Shown here piece after piece: positions 53,648 through 61,668 of a stretch of 64,000 bases of DNA. The position numbers and the translations under genes were made by a program. Positions within the stretch are counted from its first letter, which is position 1. Every line of letters starts with the position of its first letter. Below the pieces are notes generated by a model that worked only from the letters and a program-made list of their open reading frames with translations, made no database searches and was not told the origin of the DNA. This stretch comes from Nonomuraea guangzhouensis (GTDB taxonomy: Bacteria > Actinomycetota > Actinomycetes > Streptosporangiales > Streptosporangiaceae). The stretch lies in NCBI RefSeq assembly GCF_019396345.1, contig NZ_JAHKRM010000019.1, positions 210,337 through 274,336 on the forward strand, in the 5' to 3' direction.

Positions 53648-54675
53648 GAAAGCGGGAGTACGACGAGGACGACGTACGGATCAGGCCGAGCAAGGGCTCA
53701 CGGCCGCGGACCCGTATTCGGCCTGCGCATGAGGACGCCGTAGAGGGGTTCGTGGTCGCCGTGGACCGGGGCCGCTACACCGCGCTGGTCGAGCCGGAGC
53801 GCGCCAAGGGATCGGCCCAGAAGCGCAAGCAGCCCGAGCGCCGCATGGTCACCGCGATGAAGGCGCGCGAGCTCGGCCGCAAGGGCATCGTCGTCGGCGA
53901 CCGGGTGGCCCTGGTGGGCGACGTCTCGGGCCGCCCCGACGCCCTGGCCAGGGTCGTACGCGTCGAACCGCGGACGTCGATGCTGCGCCGTTCGGCCGAC
54001 GACGTCGAGGACACCGACGGCATCGAACGCCCCGTGGTGGCCAACGCCGACCAGCTGGTCATCGTGACCGCGCTCGCCGACCCGCCACCCCGGCCGCGCA
54101 TGATCGACCGGATCCTGGTGGCCGCCTTCGACGCCGAGATCGACACGCTCCTCTGCCTCACCAAGTCGGACCTCGGGCCGCCTGACGACCTGGTGGCGAT
54201 GTACGAGCCGCTCGGGGTGTCGCACGTCGTCGTGCACAAGGGCGGTTCGCTGGACGAACTCCGCGACCACCTCACCGGCCGCCTCAGCGTCATGGTCGGC
54301 CACTCGGGCGTGGGCAAGTCGACCCTGGTCAACGCCCTCGTACCGGCCGCCAACCGCGCGGTCTCCCAGGTCAACGCCGTCACCGGCCGCGGCCGCCACA
54401 CCTCGACCTCAGCCGTGGCCCTCGAACTCCCGGAGGGCGGCTGGATCATCGACACTCCCGGTGTACGCAGCTTCGGCCTGGCCCACGTCTCGGTCGAAAC
54501 GGTCCTGGCCTCCTTCCCCGACCTCATCGAGGGCACGGTCGGCTGCCCGAAGGGGTGCACGCACCTGGACGCCGACTGCGCGCTGGACGCGTGGGTGGCG
54601 GCCGGCCACGCCGAGCCGGCCCGCCTGGAATCCCTCCGCCGCCTGCTCTCCAGCCGCGACACTCCAGATATCTGA
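53644..54675 (+). CDS. rsgA: Ribosome small-subunit-dependent GTPase RsgA
   Basis: A 343-residue circularly permuted GTPase acting in late 30S assembly. Motifs appear in permuted order: TKSDLG (G4), GHSGVGKSTLVN (G1), DTPGVRSFGL (G3); the C-terminal zinc motif is CPKGCTHLDADCAL. The conserved N-terminus RKREYDEDDVRIRP begins right after a CTG at 53644, with GGGGGTAG a suitable distance upstream. The next in-frame upstream start, GTG 53602, would add 14 unlikely residues. Use of CTG is an inference. Confidence 0.9.
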   Translation: MRKREYDEDDVRIRPSKGSRPRTRIRPAHEDAVEGFVVAVDRGRYTALVEPERAKGSAQKRKQPERRMVTAMKARELGRKGIVVGDRVALVGDVSGRPDALARVVRVEPRTSMLRRSADDVEDTDGIERPVVANADQLVIVTALADPPPRPRMIDRILVAAFDAEIDTLLCLTKSDLGPPDDLVAMYEPLGVSHVVVHKGGSLDELRDHLTGRLSVMVGHSGVGKSTLVNALVPAANRAVSQVNAVTGRGRHTSTSAVALELPEGGWIIDTPGVRSFGLAHVSVETVLASFPDLIEGTVGCPKGCTHLDADCALDAWVAAGHAEPARLESLRRLLSSRDTPDI

Positions 54676-54924
54676 TTTCTCTGTTACGGCCAGCCCGGTG
54701 GGCCCCACCCACCGACCAGGGCTGGGCTCTGTCCAGGGGCACGCTCCTCCGGTGGAGGTGGCTGGGCGCCGTGACGTGCGTCCTCTTCACCATCTCCGTG
54801 GTCAATCCCGCGGCCGGTAGGACCTATCAGAAAAAACAGTCAAGCGGCAGTGGACGGGACTTACCAGAAATGCGGGGCGTCTTGACTGATGTTCGGGAGG
54901 TAAGTCACGGTAGCGTGGCTCTTC

Positions 54925-55710
54925 GTGCAGGGTTATAACGATGATCTACGTCTGGCGCACGTCATGGCGGACCACGCCGACGACCTGACCATGCGGAGGT
55001 TCAAGGCGGTCGATCTCAAGGTCGACACCAAGCCGGACCTCACGCCGGTCAGCGATGCCGACCGTGCCGTCGAGGAGGCCATTCGCGGCACCCTCCGGCG
55101 AGCCCGGCCGCGGGACGCGGTCGTGGGCGAGGAGTTCGGCAAGACGGGCTGGGGTGCCAGGTCGTGGATCATCGACCCGATCGACGGCACCAAGAACTAC
55201 GTACGCGGCGTCCCCGTGTGGGCGACGCTGATCGCACTGATGGAGTACGGCCAGGTCAAGGTGGGCCTGGTGTCCGCCCCGGCCCTGGGCAAGCGCTGGT
55301 GGGCGGCCACCGAGGGCGGCGCCTGGACCGGCAAGAGCCTGACCAAGGCGACCCGGATGCGCGTCTCGTCGGTGGCCGATCTGGAGGACGCGTCGTTCTC
55401 CTACTCCAGCTTCGGCGGCTGGGAGAAGATGGGCCGGCTCGACAACTTCCTCGACCTGGGGCGGGCCTGCTGGCGCACCCGGGCCTATGGCGATTTCTGG
55501 TCGCACATGATGGTCGCGGAGGGTTCGGTGGAGGTGTCGGCCGAGCCGGAGCTGTCGCCGTGGGACATGGCGGCGCTCACCGTGATCGTCGAGGAGGCGG
55601 GCGGTAAGTGGACGGACCTCGCGGGCGTGCCCGGCCTTGAGGGCGGCAGTCTGGTCTGCACCAACGGCATCCTGCACGACGAGGTCCTCAGACGCCTGAA
55701 CGGCTCGTAG
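54925..55710 (+). CDS. hisN: Histidinol-phosphatase, inositol-monophosphatase fold
   Basis: A 261-residue Mg2+-dependent phosphatase. GEEFGKTG and DPIDGTKNYVRGVP carry the metal-binding acids, and WDMAALTVIVEEAGG is the C-terminal family motif. Actinobacterial members at this locus act as histidinol-phosphatase in histidine synthesis. GTG 54925; the ribosome-binding site is weak. The 249-bp gap upstream of it holds no convincing gene. Confidence 0.85.
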   Translation: MQGYNDDLRLAHVMADHADDLTMRRFKAVDLKVDTKPDLTPVSDADRAVEEAIRGTLRRARPRDAVVGEEFGKTGWGARSWIIDPIDGTKNYVRGVPVWATLIALMEYGQVKVGLVSAPALGKRWWAATEGGAWTGKSLTKATRMRVSSVADLEDASFSYSSFGGWEKMGRLDNFLDLGRACWRTRAYGDFWSHMMVAEGSVEVSAEPELSPWDMAALTVIVEEAGGKWTDLAGVPGLEGGSLVCTNGILHDEVLRRLNGS

Positions 55711-55726
55711 AGAGCGCCTGAGCGGC

Positions 55727-56512
55727 TCACAGAGCCAATACCCGGGCGACGGCCTCCAGCAGGCTGTCGCGATATGACCCGCCGAAGAGCACCACATGGA
55801 CGAGCAGCGGGTGCAGTTGGTGCAGCGGCACCCGGCCCCGCCACCCGTCGGCGAGCGGCGTCTCCTCCTGATATGCCCCCAGGATCCGATCCAGATAGGG
55901 CGCCCCGAACAACGCCAGCATCGCCAGGTCCGTCTCCCGATGCCCGCCGTGCGCGGCCGGGTCGATGAGCACTCCGCGGCCATCCGACCAGAGCACGTTC
56001 CCGTTCCACAGGTCGCCGTGGATGCGCGCCGGCGGCTCCGGCGGCCCCGCCACCTCACCGAACCGCGCCACCGCCCGCTCGATGAGAGCCACGTCCCGCG
56101 CGGGCAGCCGCGCCTGCCGTACGAAGGGAAGCACCCGGCGGGCGGCGTAGAAGGCCGGCCAGTCGTCGGCGCGCGCGTTGTCCATCGGCAGGTCGGCGAT
56201 GAAGCCCGGCCAGGGGGCGCCGAAGGCGGGCGCGCCGGCGCGGTGCAGCCGCGCGAGGTCGCGCCCGAACCGCTCGGCGGCCGCCGCGGTCGGCGACGAG
56301 GTGTCCACCCACGACAGTACGAGCCGATCCCGCGAGACCTCGATCACTTCCGGCACCGCGATGACCTCGCCCAGCCAGCGCAGTCCTTCCGCCTCGGAAG
56401 TGAACACCGGAGAAACGGTTCCGGTCTTCGCGAACACCACCCGCCCGTCGTCGAGCACGCCCCGCTGCAGCCGCCAGCCGTGGGACGCCCCGAGGTCCTC
56501 AGTCGATCTCAT
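55727..56512 (-). CDS. Fructosamine-kinase/aminoglycoside-phosphotransferase-like kinase
   Basis: A 261-residue kinase-fold protein. HGDLWNGNVLW contains the catalytic Asp and Asn, and LIDPAAHGGHRETDLAML the metal-binding Asp. It belongs to the fructosamine-3-kinase branch, which phosphorylates sugar adducts on proteins for repair. ATG 56512 lies inside the 3' end of the upstream phosphatase gene (14-bp overlap), so the two are cotranscribed. Confidence 0.87.
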   Translation of the reverse strand: MRSTEDLGASHGWRLQRGVLDDGRVVFAKTGTVSPVFTSEAEGLRWLGEVIAVPEVIEVSRDRLVLSWVDTSSPTAAAAERFGRDLARLHRAGAPAFGAPWPGFIADLPMDNARADDWPAFYAARRVLPFVRQARLPARDVALIERAVARFGEVAGPPEPPARIHGDLWNGNVLWSDGRGVLIDPAAHGGHRETDLAMLALFGAPYLDRILGAYQEETPLADGWRGRVPLHQLHPLLVHVVLFGGSYRDSLLEAVARVLAL

Positions 56513-56972
56513 CGGCGATGTGCTTCGCGACGCCTTCGGAAGCGGCCTCGACCAGGCGCAGCACCTCTTCGAAGCCCTCGGGGCCGCCGTAGTAGGGATC
56601 GGGCACCTCGGCCCCGGCCCGCGCGGCGGGGTCGAACGAGCGGAACAGCAGCACCTCCACACCGTCGGGCGCGATCCGCCGCAGGAACGACAGGTTGTCC
56701 CGGTCCATGGCCAGCACCAGGTCGTAGCGGTCGAACCAGCCGGAGGTGAACTGTCTGGCCCGGTGGGCGGAGCCGTCGTAACCGTGCTCGGACAGCGTCC
56801 GCAGAGCCCGTTCGTCCATGGGATCCCCGACGTGCCAGCCGCCGGTGCCCGCGCTGTCGACGGCCACTCGTTCACCGAGTCCGTGCTCGTCCAGGGTCCG
56901 TCTGAGCACCGTCTCGGCCATCGGCGAGCGGCAGATGTTCCCCATGCACACCAGGCATACGCGATAGGTCAT
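56499..56972 (-). CDS. Low-molecular-weight protein-tyrosine phosphatase
   Basis: A 157-residue phosphatase. The P-loop VCMGNICRSP (CX5R) has the nucleophilic Cys at about residue 8, and the general acid is the Asp in PDPYYGGPEGF. Dephosphorylates tyrosine residues, in some actinomycetes affecting cell-surface polysaccharide. ATG 56972 is used; an ATG four codons earlier is possible. It is divergent from pstS, sharing the PHO-box region. Confidence 0.92.
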   Translation of the reverse strand: MTYRVCLVCMGNICRSPMAETVLRRTLDEHGLGERVAVDSAGTGGWHVGDPMDERALRTLSEHGYDGSAHRARQFTSGWFDRYDLVLAMDRDNLSFLRRIAPDGVEVLLFRSFDPAARAGAEVPDPYYGGPEGFEEVLRLVEAASEGVAKHIADEID

Positions 56973-57000
56973 AACTCCCATCATGAGGGTGACCAGGCCC

Positions 57001-57022
57001 GTTCACCGTCCGTTCACCCGTG
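57001..57022 (+). promoter_or_regulatory. PHO box of the pst operon
   Basis: Two tandem 11-bp units, GTTCACCGTCC and GTTCACCCGTG, match the PhoP direct-repeat consensus of Streptomyces. A weaker third unit (GTGACCAGGCC, 56989-56999) precedes them. They lie 71 bp before pstS, in the right place for phosphate-starvation activation by PhoR-PhoP, which is not encoded in this window. Confidence 0.85.
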
Positions 57023-57092
57023 GTAGGGGGATTGAGTCACTTTGGCTGCATACCTTCGTGGCGACTAAGGACCAAGTGGGAGGAACCCAACC

Positions 57093-58208
57093 GTGAAGTA
57101 TGCAGGCCGGCTCGCCGCCGTCGCCGTCGTCGGCGCGCTCTCGCTCGCTGCGTGCGGCACAGACAACAACAGTGCCGGCAGTGACGCCACCGCGTCCGCC
57201 GGTGCCAGCAGCGCTGCGGGCAACGACAATGGTCTGAGCGGCACGATCAACGCCGCCGGATCCTCGGCCCAGGCCAACGCGATCGACCAGTGGAAGAAGG
57301 ACTTCCAGAGCAAGAACCCCGGGGCCAGCCTGAACTACCAGCCCAGCGGTTCCGGCGCCGGCGTCCAGGCCTTCATCCAGGGCACGGTCGCCTTCGCGGG
57401 TTCCGACTCGGCCCTCAAGGACGACAAGGGCGAGCCCGCCCAGGCCGACGCCCGGTGCAAGACCGGCAAGGCGATCAACATCCCGATGGTGACCGGCCCG
57501 ATCGCGGTCGTCTACAACCTGCCCGGCGTGGACGGTCTGCAGCTCTCGCCCAAGACGCTCGGCGGCATCTTCAGCAGCAAGATCACCAAGTGGGACGACG
57601 CGGCCATCAAGGCCGACAACCCCCAGGCCAAGCTGCCTTCGACGCCGATCCAGGCGTTCCACCGGGCTGACGAGTCCGGCACCAGCGACAACTTCACCAA
57701 GTTCCTCAAGGCGACGGCCGAATGGCCGTACGAGCCGGCCAAGGCGTGGCCCGCCGAGGCCAAGGGCCAGGGCGCGAAGGGCTCCGACGGCATCGCCTCC
57801 TCGGTGAAGGGCGCCGAGGGCTCGATCAGCTACGTCGAGATGTCGTTCGCCGACAACTCCCAGCTCCAGAAGGCCAAGGTCGCCAACGGTGCGGGCGAGT
57901 TCGTCGAACTGAACAGCGACAGCGCGGCCAAGACGATCGAGACCGCCGAGGTCAAGGGCACCGGCAACGACCTCAAGCTCGGCATCGACTACGCCACCAA
58001 GACCGCGGGCGCCTACCCGATCGTCCTGGTGACGTACGAGATCACGTGTGAGAAGGGTCTGCCCGCCGACCAGTCGAAGCTGGTCAAGGCATTCCTCACC
58101 TACACCGCCAGCGACGAGGGCCAGGCCGCGCTGAAGGACCTGGGCTACGCCCCGCTCTCGGGCGACCTGCTCACCAAGGTCCGCACCGCCGTCGAGGCGA
58201 TCTCCTAA
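57093..58208 (+). CDS. pstS: Phosphate ABC transporter substrate-binding lipoprotein
   Basis: A 371-residue phosphate-binding protein. Lipobox LAACG (Cys near residue 18) anchors it outside the membrane. SGSGAGVQAFIQGTVAFAGS and RADESGTSDNFTKFL are the phosphate-binding loops. First gene of pstSCAB, behind a PHO box. GTG start with GGAGGAA upstream. Confidence 0.95.
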   Translation: MKYAGRLAAVAVVGALSLAACGTDNNSAGSDATASAGASSAAGNDNGLSGTINAAGSSAQANAIDQWKKDFQSKNPGASLNYQPSGSGAGVQAFIQGTVAFAGSDSALKDDKGEPAQADARCKTGKAINIPMVTGPIAVVYNLPGVDGLQLSPKTLGGIFSSKITKWDDAAIKADNPQAKLPSTPIQAFHRADESGTSDNFTKFLKATAEWPYEPAKAWPAEAKGQGAKGSDGIASSVKGAEGSISYVEMSFADNSQLQKAKVANGAGEFVELNSDSAAKTIETAEVKGTGNDLKLGIDYATKTAGAYPIVLVTYEITCEKGLPADQSKLVKAFLTYTASDEGQAALKDLGYAPLSGDLLTKVRTAVEAIS

Positions 58209-58214
58209 TAGCCG

Positions 58215-59195
58215 ATGACGACCAACGTTCGTACCCGTGATGGCGGACCGGCCACGGGCCGGCCCGCCTCGCGGCGCAGCCATGGTGAAGGGCCCTTCCG
58301 ATACGCCGCCACCGGCGCGGGCATCATCCTGCTGGGGATCATGGCGGCCATCGCCGTCTTCCTCATCAGCGAGGCGATCCCCGCCCTGCAGGCGAACAAG
58401 GGTCACTTCTTCTCCGAGCTGACCTGGGACCCGAACGGCAGCCAGGTCTTCGGCATCGCCGCCCTGGCCTTCGGCACCGTGCTCAGCTCGGCCCTCGCGC
58501 TCGTCATCGCGCTTCCCATCGCGGTCGGTGTGGCGCTCTTCATCTCCCACTACGCGCCCCGCCGCCTGGCCAGCCCGCTCGGCTACCTGATCGACCTGCT
58601 CGCCGCCGTACCCAGCGTGGTCTACGGCCTGTGGGGCGTGGTCTTCCTGGTGCCGCTGCTCAAGACACCGTCGCAGTGGCTGAACGAGAACCTGGGCTGG
58701 TTCCCGCTGTTCGCCGGCGAAGGCGCGATCGGCGGCAAGACCATGATCGCCGGTTCCATCGTCCTGGCGATCATGATCCTGCCGATCATCGCGGCCATCT
58801 CCCGTGAGGTGTTCCTCCAGGCTCCCAAGATGAACGAGGAGGCGGCGCTCGCGCTCGGCGCCACCCGCTGGGAGATGATCAGGATGGCCGTGCTGCCGTT
58901 CGGTCGCCCCGGCGTCATCAGCGCCGCGATGCTCGGCCTCGGCCGGGCGATGGGCGAGACCATCGCGGTCGCGCTGATCTTCCCCGCCACCTTCGATATC
59001 ACCTTCCAGGTCCTCACCCCGCACGCCAACAGCATCGCGGCGAACATCGCCAACGGCTTCGGTGAGGCCACCCCGATCGGCAGGGGCGCGCTGATCGCCT
59101 CCGGACTGGTGCTGTTCATCATCACCCTGCTCGTCAACATGGCGGCCCGCATGATCATCAACCGCCGCAAGGAGTACGCGAGGGCCGGCGCATGA
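58215..59195 (+). CDS. pstC: Phosphate ABC transporter permease PstC
   Basis: A 326-residue inner-membrane permease with about six helices. The EAA coupling loop is NEEAALALGATRWEMIRMAV. Starts six bases after pstS and overlaps pstA by four bases (ATGA). Confidence 0.94.
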   Translation: MTTNVRTRDGGPATGRPASRRSHGEGPFRYAATGAGIILLGIMAAIAVFLISEAIPALQANKGHFFSELTWDPNGSQVFGIAALAFGTVLSSALALVIALPIAVGVALFISHYAPRRLASPLGYLIDLLAAVPSVVYGLWGVVFLVPLLKTPSQWLNENLGWFPLFAGEGAIGGKTMIAGSIVLAIMILPIIAAISREVFLQAPKMNEEAALALGATRWEMIRMAVLPFGRPGVISAAMLGLGRAMGETIAVALIFPATFDITFQVLTPHANSIAANIANGFGEATPIGRGALIASGLVLFIITLLVNMAARMIINRRKEYARAGA

Positions 59196-60067
59196 CCACG
59201 ATCCAACACATCTCGACCAGCCGCCGCATCAAGGACCGTGTGGTCCAGGGGCTGGTCTACCTGGCGTTCGCGCTGGCCGTGGTTCCGCTCGTGTCCGTGC
59301 TCTGGCTGGTGATCAAGAACGGCCTGCCGCGCTTCGACCTGGACTTCCTCACCCACTCGATGCGTAACATCGGCGCCCGTGACGTGGGCGGCGGCGCGTA
59401 CCACGCGATCATCGGCACACTGGAACAGGTCCTGATCGCCTCCCTCATCTCCGTCCCCATCGGCCTGCTGACCGCGATCTACCTGGTCGAGTACGGCAAC
59501 GGCGGCCGGTTGAGCCGGGCCATCAGCTTCTTCGTGGACGTCATGACCGGCGTCCCCTCCGTCGTCTCGGGCCTGTTCATCCTGGCGTTCTGGGTCCTGT
59601 TCCTGGGCCAGCCGTTCTCCGGGTTCGCCGGGGCGCTGGCACTGTCGATCCTGATGATGCCGACCGTGGTCAGATCGGCCGAGGAGATGCTCCGCCTGGT
59701 CCCGAACGACCTGCGCGAAGCCTCGTACGCGCTGGGCGTGGCCAAGTGGCGCACGATCATGAAGGTCGTCCTGCCGACCGCGCTGACCGGCATCATCACC
59801 GGCGTCATGCTGGCCGTGGCCAGAGTCGCCGGCGAGACCGCGCCGTTGCTGCTCACCGTGTTCTTCACCGACTCCATCAACAACGACCCGTTCAGCGGGC
59901 CGCAGATGGGGCTCCCCCTCTTCGTCTTCGACCAGGCGGGCCGTCCCAACGTCACCGCCGTGGATCGGGCCTGGACCGGAGCCCTCACGCTCATCCTGAT
60001 CGTCATGCTGCTCAACCTGGTGGCGCGCCTGATCGCCCGGTGGCGCTCACCCGCCAAAGGCCGATAA
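59192..60067 (+). CDS. pstA: Phosphate ABC transporter permease PstA
   Basis: A 291-residue permease with about six helices; the EAA loop is LREASYALGVAKWRTIMKVV. It pairs with PstC. The start overlaps the pstC stop; pstB begins 14 bp after it. Confidence 0.94.
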   Translation: MTTIQHISTSRRIKDRVVQGLVYLAFALAVVPLVSVLWLVIKNGLPRFDLDFLTHSMRNIGARDVGGGAYHAIIGTLEQVLIASLISVPIGLLTAIYLVEYGNGGRLSRAISFFVDVMTGVPSVVSGLFILAFWVLFLGQPFSGFAGALALSILMMPTVVRSAEEMLRLVPNDLREASYALGVAKWRTIMKVVLPTALTGIITGVMLAVARVAGETAPLLLTVFFTDSINNDPFSGPQMGLPLFVFDQAGRPNVTAVDRAWTGALTLILIVMLLNLVARLIARWRSPAKGR

Positions 60068-60081
60068 GGGGTAAAGCCACT

Positions 60082-60858
60082 ATGTCCAAGCAGATCCAGG
60101 TCTCCGGCCTCGACGCCTACTACGGCGGGCACAAGGCCATCGAGGACGTCTCGATGACCATCGAGCCGCGTTCGATCACGGCGTTCATCGGCCCCTCGGG
60201 GTGCGGCAAGTCGACGTTCCTGCGCACCCTCAACCGCATGCACGAGGTCATCCCCGGCGCCCGCGTGGAGGGCAAGGTCCTGCTCGACGGCGAGGACCTG
60301 TACGCCTCCACCGTCGAGCCGGTCTCCGTGCGCCGGATGATCGGCATGGTCTTCCAGCGCCCCAACCCCTTTCCCACGATGTCGATCTACGAGAACGTGG
60401 CCGCCGGACTCCGCCTCAACGGCCGCGTGGCCAAGTCGGAGCTGGACGGCATCGTCGAGACGTCGCTGAAGGGCGCCAACCTCTGGAACGAGGTCAAGGA
60501 CCGCCTCAACAAGCCCGGCGCGGGCCTGTCGGGCGGCCAGCAGCAGCGGCTCTGCATCGCCAGGGCCATCGCGGTCCAGCCGCAGGTGCTGCTGATGGAC
60601 GAGCCCTGCTCCGCGCTCGACCCGATCTCCACGCTGGCCATCGAGGACCTGATGGCGAAGCTCAAGGACGACTACACCATCGTGATCGTCACCCACAACA
60701 TGCAGCAGGCCGCCCGGGTCAGCGACCGGACCGCCTTCTTCAACCTCACCGCGCAGGGCAAGCCCGGCAAGGTTGTCGAGATGGACGAGACCTCCCGCAT
60801 GTTCACCAATCCCACCGAGAAGGCGACCGAGGACTACATCACCGGGCGCTTCGGCTGA
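60082..60858 (+). CDS. pstB: Phosphate ABC transporter ATPase PstB
   Basis: A 258-residue ATPase. Walker A is GPSGCGKST, signature LSGGQQQRLCIARA, Walker B VLLMDEPCSALDP, switch His in IVTHNMQQ. ATG 60082 with GGGG upstream. The stop overlaps the next gene by one base (TGATG). Confidence 0.95.
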   Translation: MSKQIQVSGLDAYYGGHKAIEDVSMTIEPRSITAFIGPSGCGKSTFLRTLNRMHEVIPGARVEGKVLLDGEDLYASTVEPVSVRRMIGMVFQRPNPFPTMSIYENVAAGLRLNGRVAKSELDGIVETSLKGANLWNEVKDRLNKPGAGLSGGQQQRLCIARAIAVQPQVLLMDEPCSALDPISTLAIEDLMAKLKDDYTIVIVTHNMQQAARVSDRTAFFNLTAQGKPGKVVEMDETSRMFTNPTEKATEDYITGRFG

Positions 60859-61580
60859 TGATCCACCAGCAGGCGGCATCCACTGTGAACGGGGACACGA
60901 GGACGAAGCCCATCCTGCTCATCGCGGATCCCGACGACACGGTCGTGGAAGACGTGGCCACCGCCCTCGAACGCGAGGGCGTGTCGGTCACCGGCGTCCC
61001 CGACGGAGCCCAGGGCCTGATCCAGGCCGGGGCGCTGCAGCCTGACGTGGTCCTCGTGTCCGCCACGCTGCCGGTCATCGGCGCCGTCGACTTCGTCCGC
61101 GCGGTACGGCTCTCGCGGACCGTGCCCGTCCTGCTCGGCGTCGGTGAGGGGCACGCCGAGCAAGCCGTACAGGCACTCGCCGCCGGCGCCGTGGCCTGCG
61201 TGGCCAGGCCGTACCGGGTGCCGGAGTTATTGCCGTTCATCCACGCGGCCTCCCCGGACGGGCACAAGGTGCTGGTCGTGGGCGGCGTCGAGCTCGACGC
61301 GCAGGCCTACCAGGTACGCGTGGAGGGGCGGATCGTGCACCTGCCGCTGCGTGAGTTCGAGCTGCTGCAGTACCTGATGCACAACGCGAACCGTACGGTC
61401 ACGCGCGAGCAGATCATGCGGCACGTGTGGCACACCGGGTCCAGCACCTCGACGAACACGATCGCGGTGCACGTCAAACGGCTGCGCGCCCGGCTGGGCG
61501 ACGACGAGGACACGCTGATCCAGACGGTACGCGGCGTGGGCTACCGACTGGTCACACCCGGCACTTCCAGCCCGGTGTGA
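60858..61580 (+). CDS. OmpR-type regulator with degenerate receiver domain
   Basis: A 240-residue regulator coupled to pstB by a TGATG overlap. The C-terminal winged helix is intact (PLREFELLQYLMHNANRTVT and TIAVHVKRLRARLG). In the receiver, the acidic pair is partly kept (IADPDD), but where the phosphorylatable Asp belongs (after VVLV) there is Ser (VVLVSATLPVIG), and the conserved Lys is Arg (VARPYR). It therefore probably works without phosphorylation. It is not PhoP-like in receiver sequence; a role in setting pst expression or sensing is inferred from position. Confidence 0.88.
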   Translation: MIHQQAASTVNGDTRTKPILLIADPDDTVVEDVATALEREGVSVTGVPDGAQGLIQAGALQPDVVLVSATLPVIGAVDFVRAVRLSRTVPVLLGVGEGHAEQAVQALAAGAVACVARPYRVPELLPFIHAASPDGHKVLVVGGVELDAQAYQVRVEGRIVHLPLREFELLQYLMHNANRTVTREQIMRHVWHTGSSTSTNTIAVHVKRLRARLGDDEDTLIQTVRGVGYRLVTPGTSSPV

Positions 61581-61590
61581 CCGGTTCGGT

Positions 61591-61668
61591 CATGTACGGC
61601 CCTGTACGGCCCTGTGTGACCTGTACGGCGGGCCATGTACGGCCCTGTACGACCATCGGTCAGGTACG
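61591..61668. repeat. Ten-base-period TGTACGGC repeats
   Basis: Variants of CCTGTACGGC recur at 61591, 61601, 61611 (degenerate), 61620, 61633, 61643 and about 61661, mostly 10 bp apart, between the regulator stop and into the end of the convergent hydrolase gene. The regular helical phasing is unusual. Function unknown; no hairpin terminator is otherwise seen here. Confidence 0.65.

Noticed and set aside
52023..53693. Extension of the SRAP frame across aroA on the minus strand
   Set aside because: SRAP needs Met-Cys at its N-terminus, which fixes the start at 52022; the extension is antisense to aroA.
54676..54924. Small membrane-protein-like frame (LRWRWLGAVTCVLFTISVV) between rsgA and hisN
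   Set aside because: It has a plausible hydrophobic stretch but no ATG, GTG or TTG start in frame nearby and no ribosome-binding site; treated as noncoding or degenerate.
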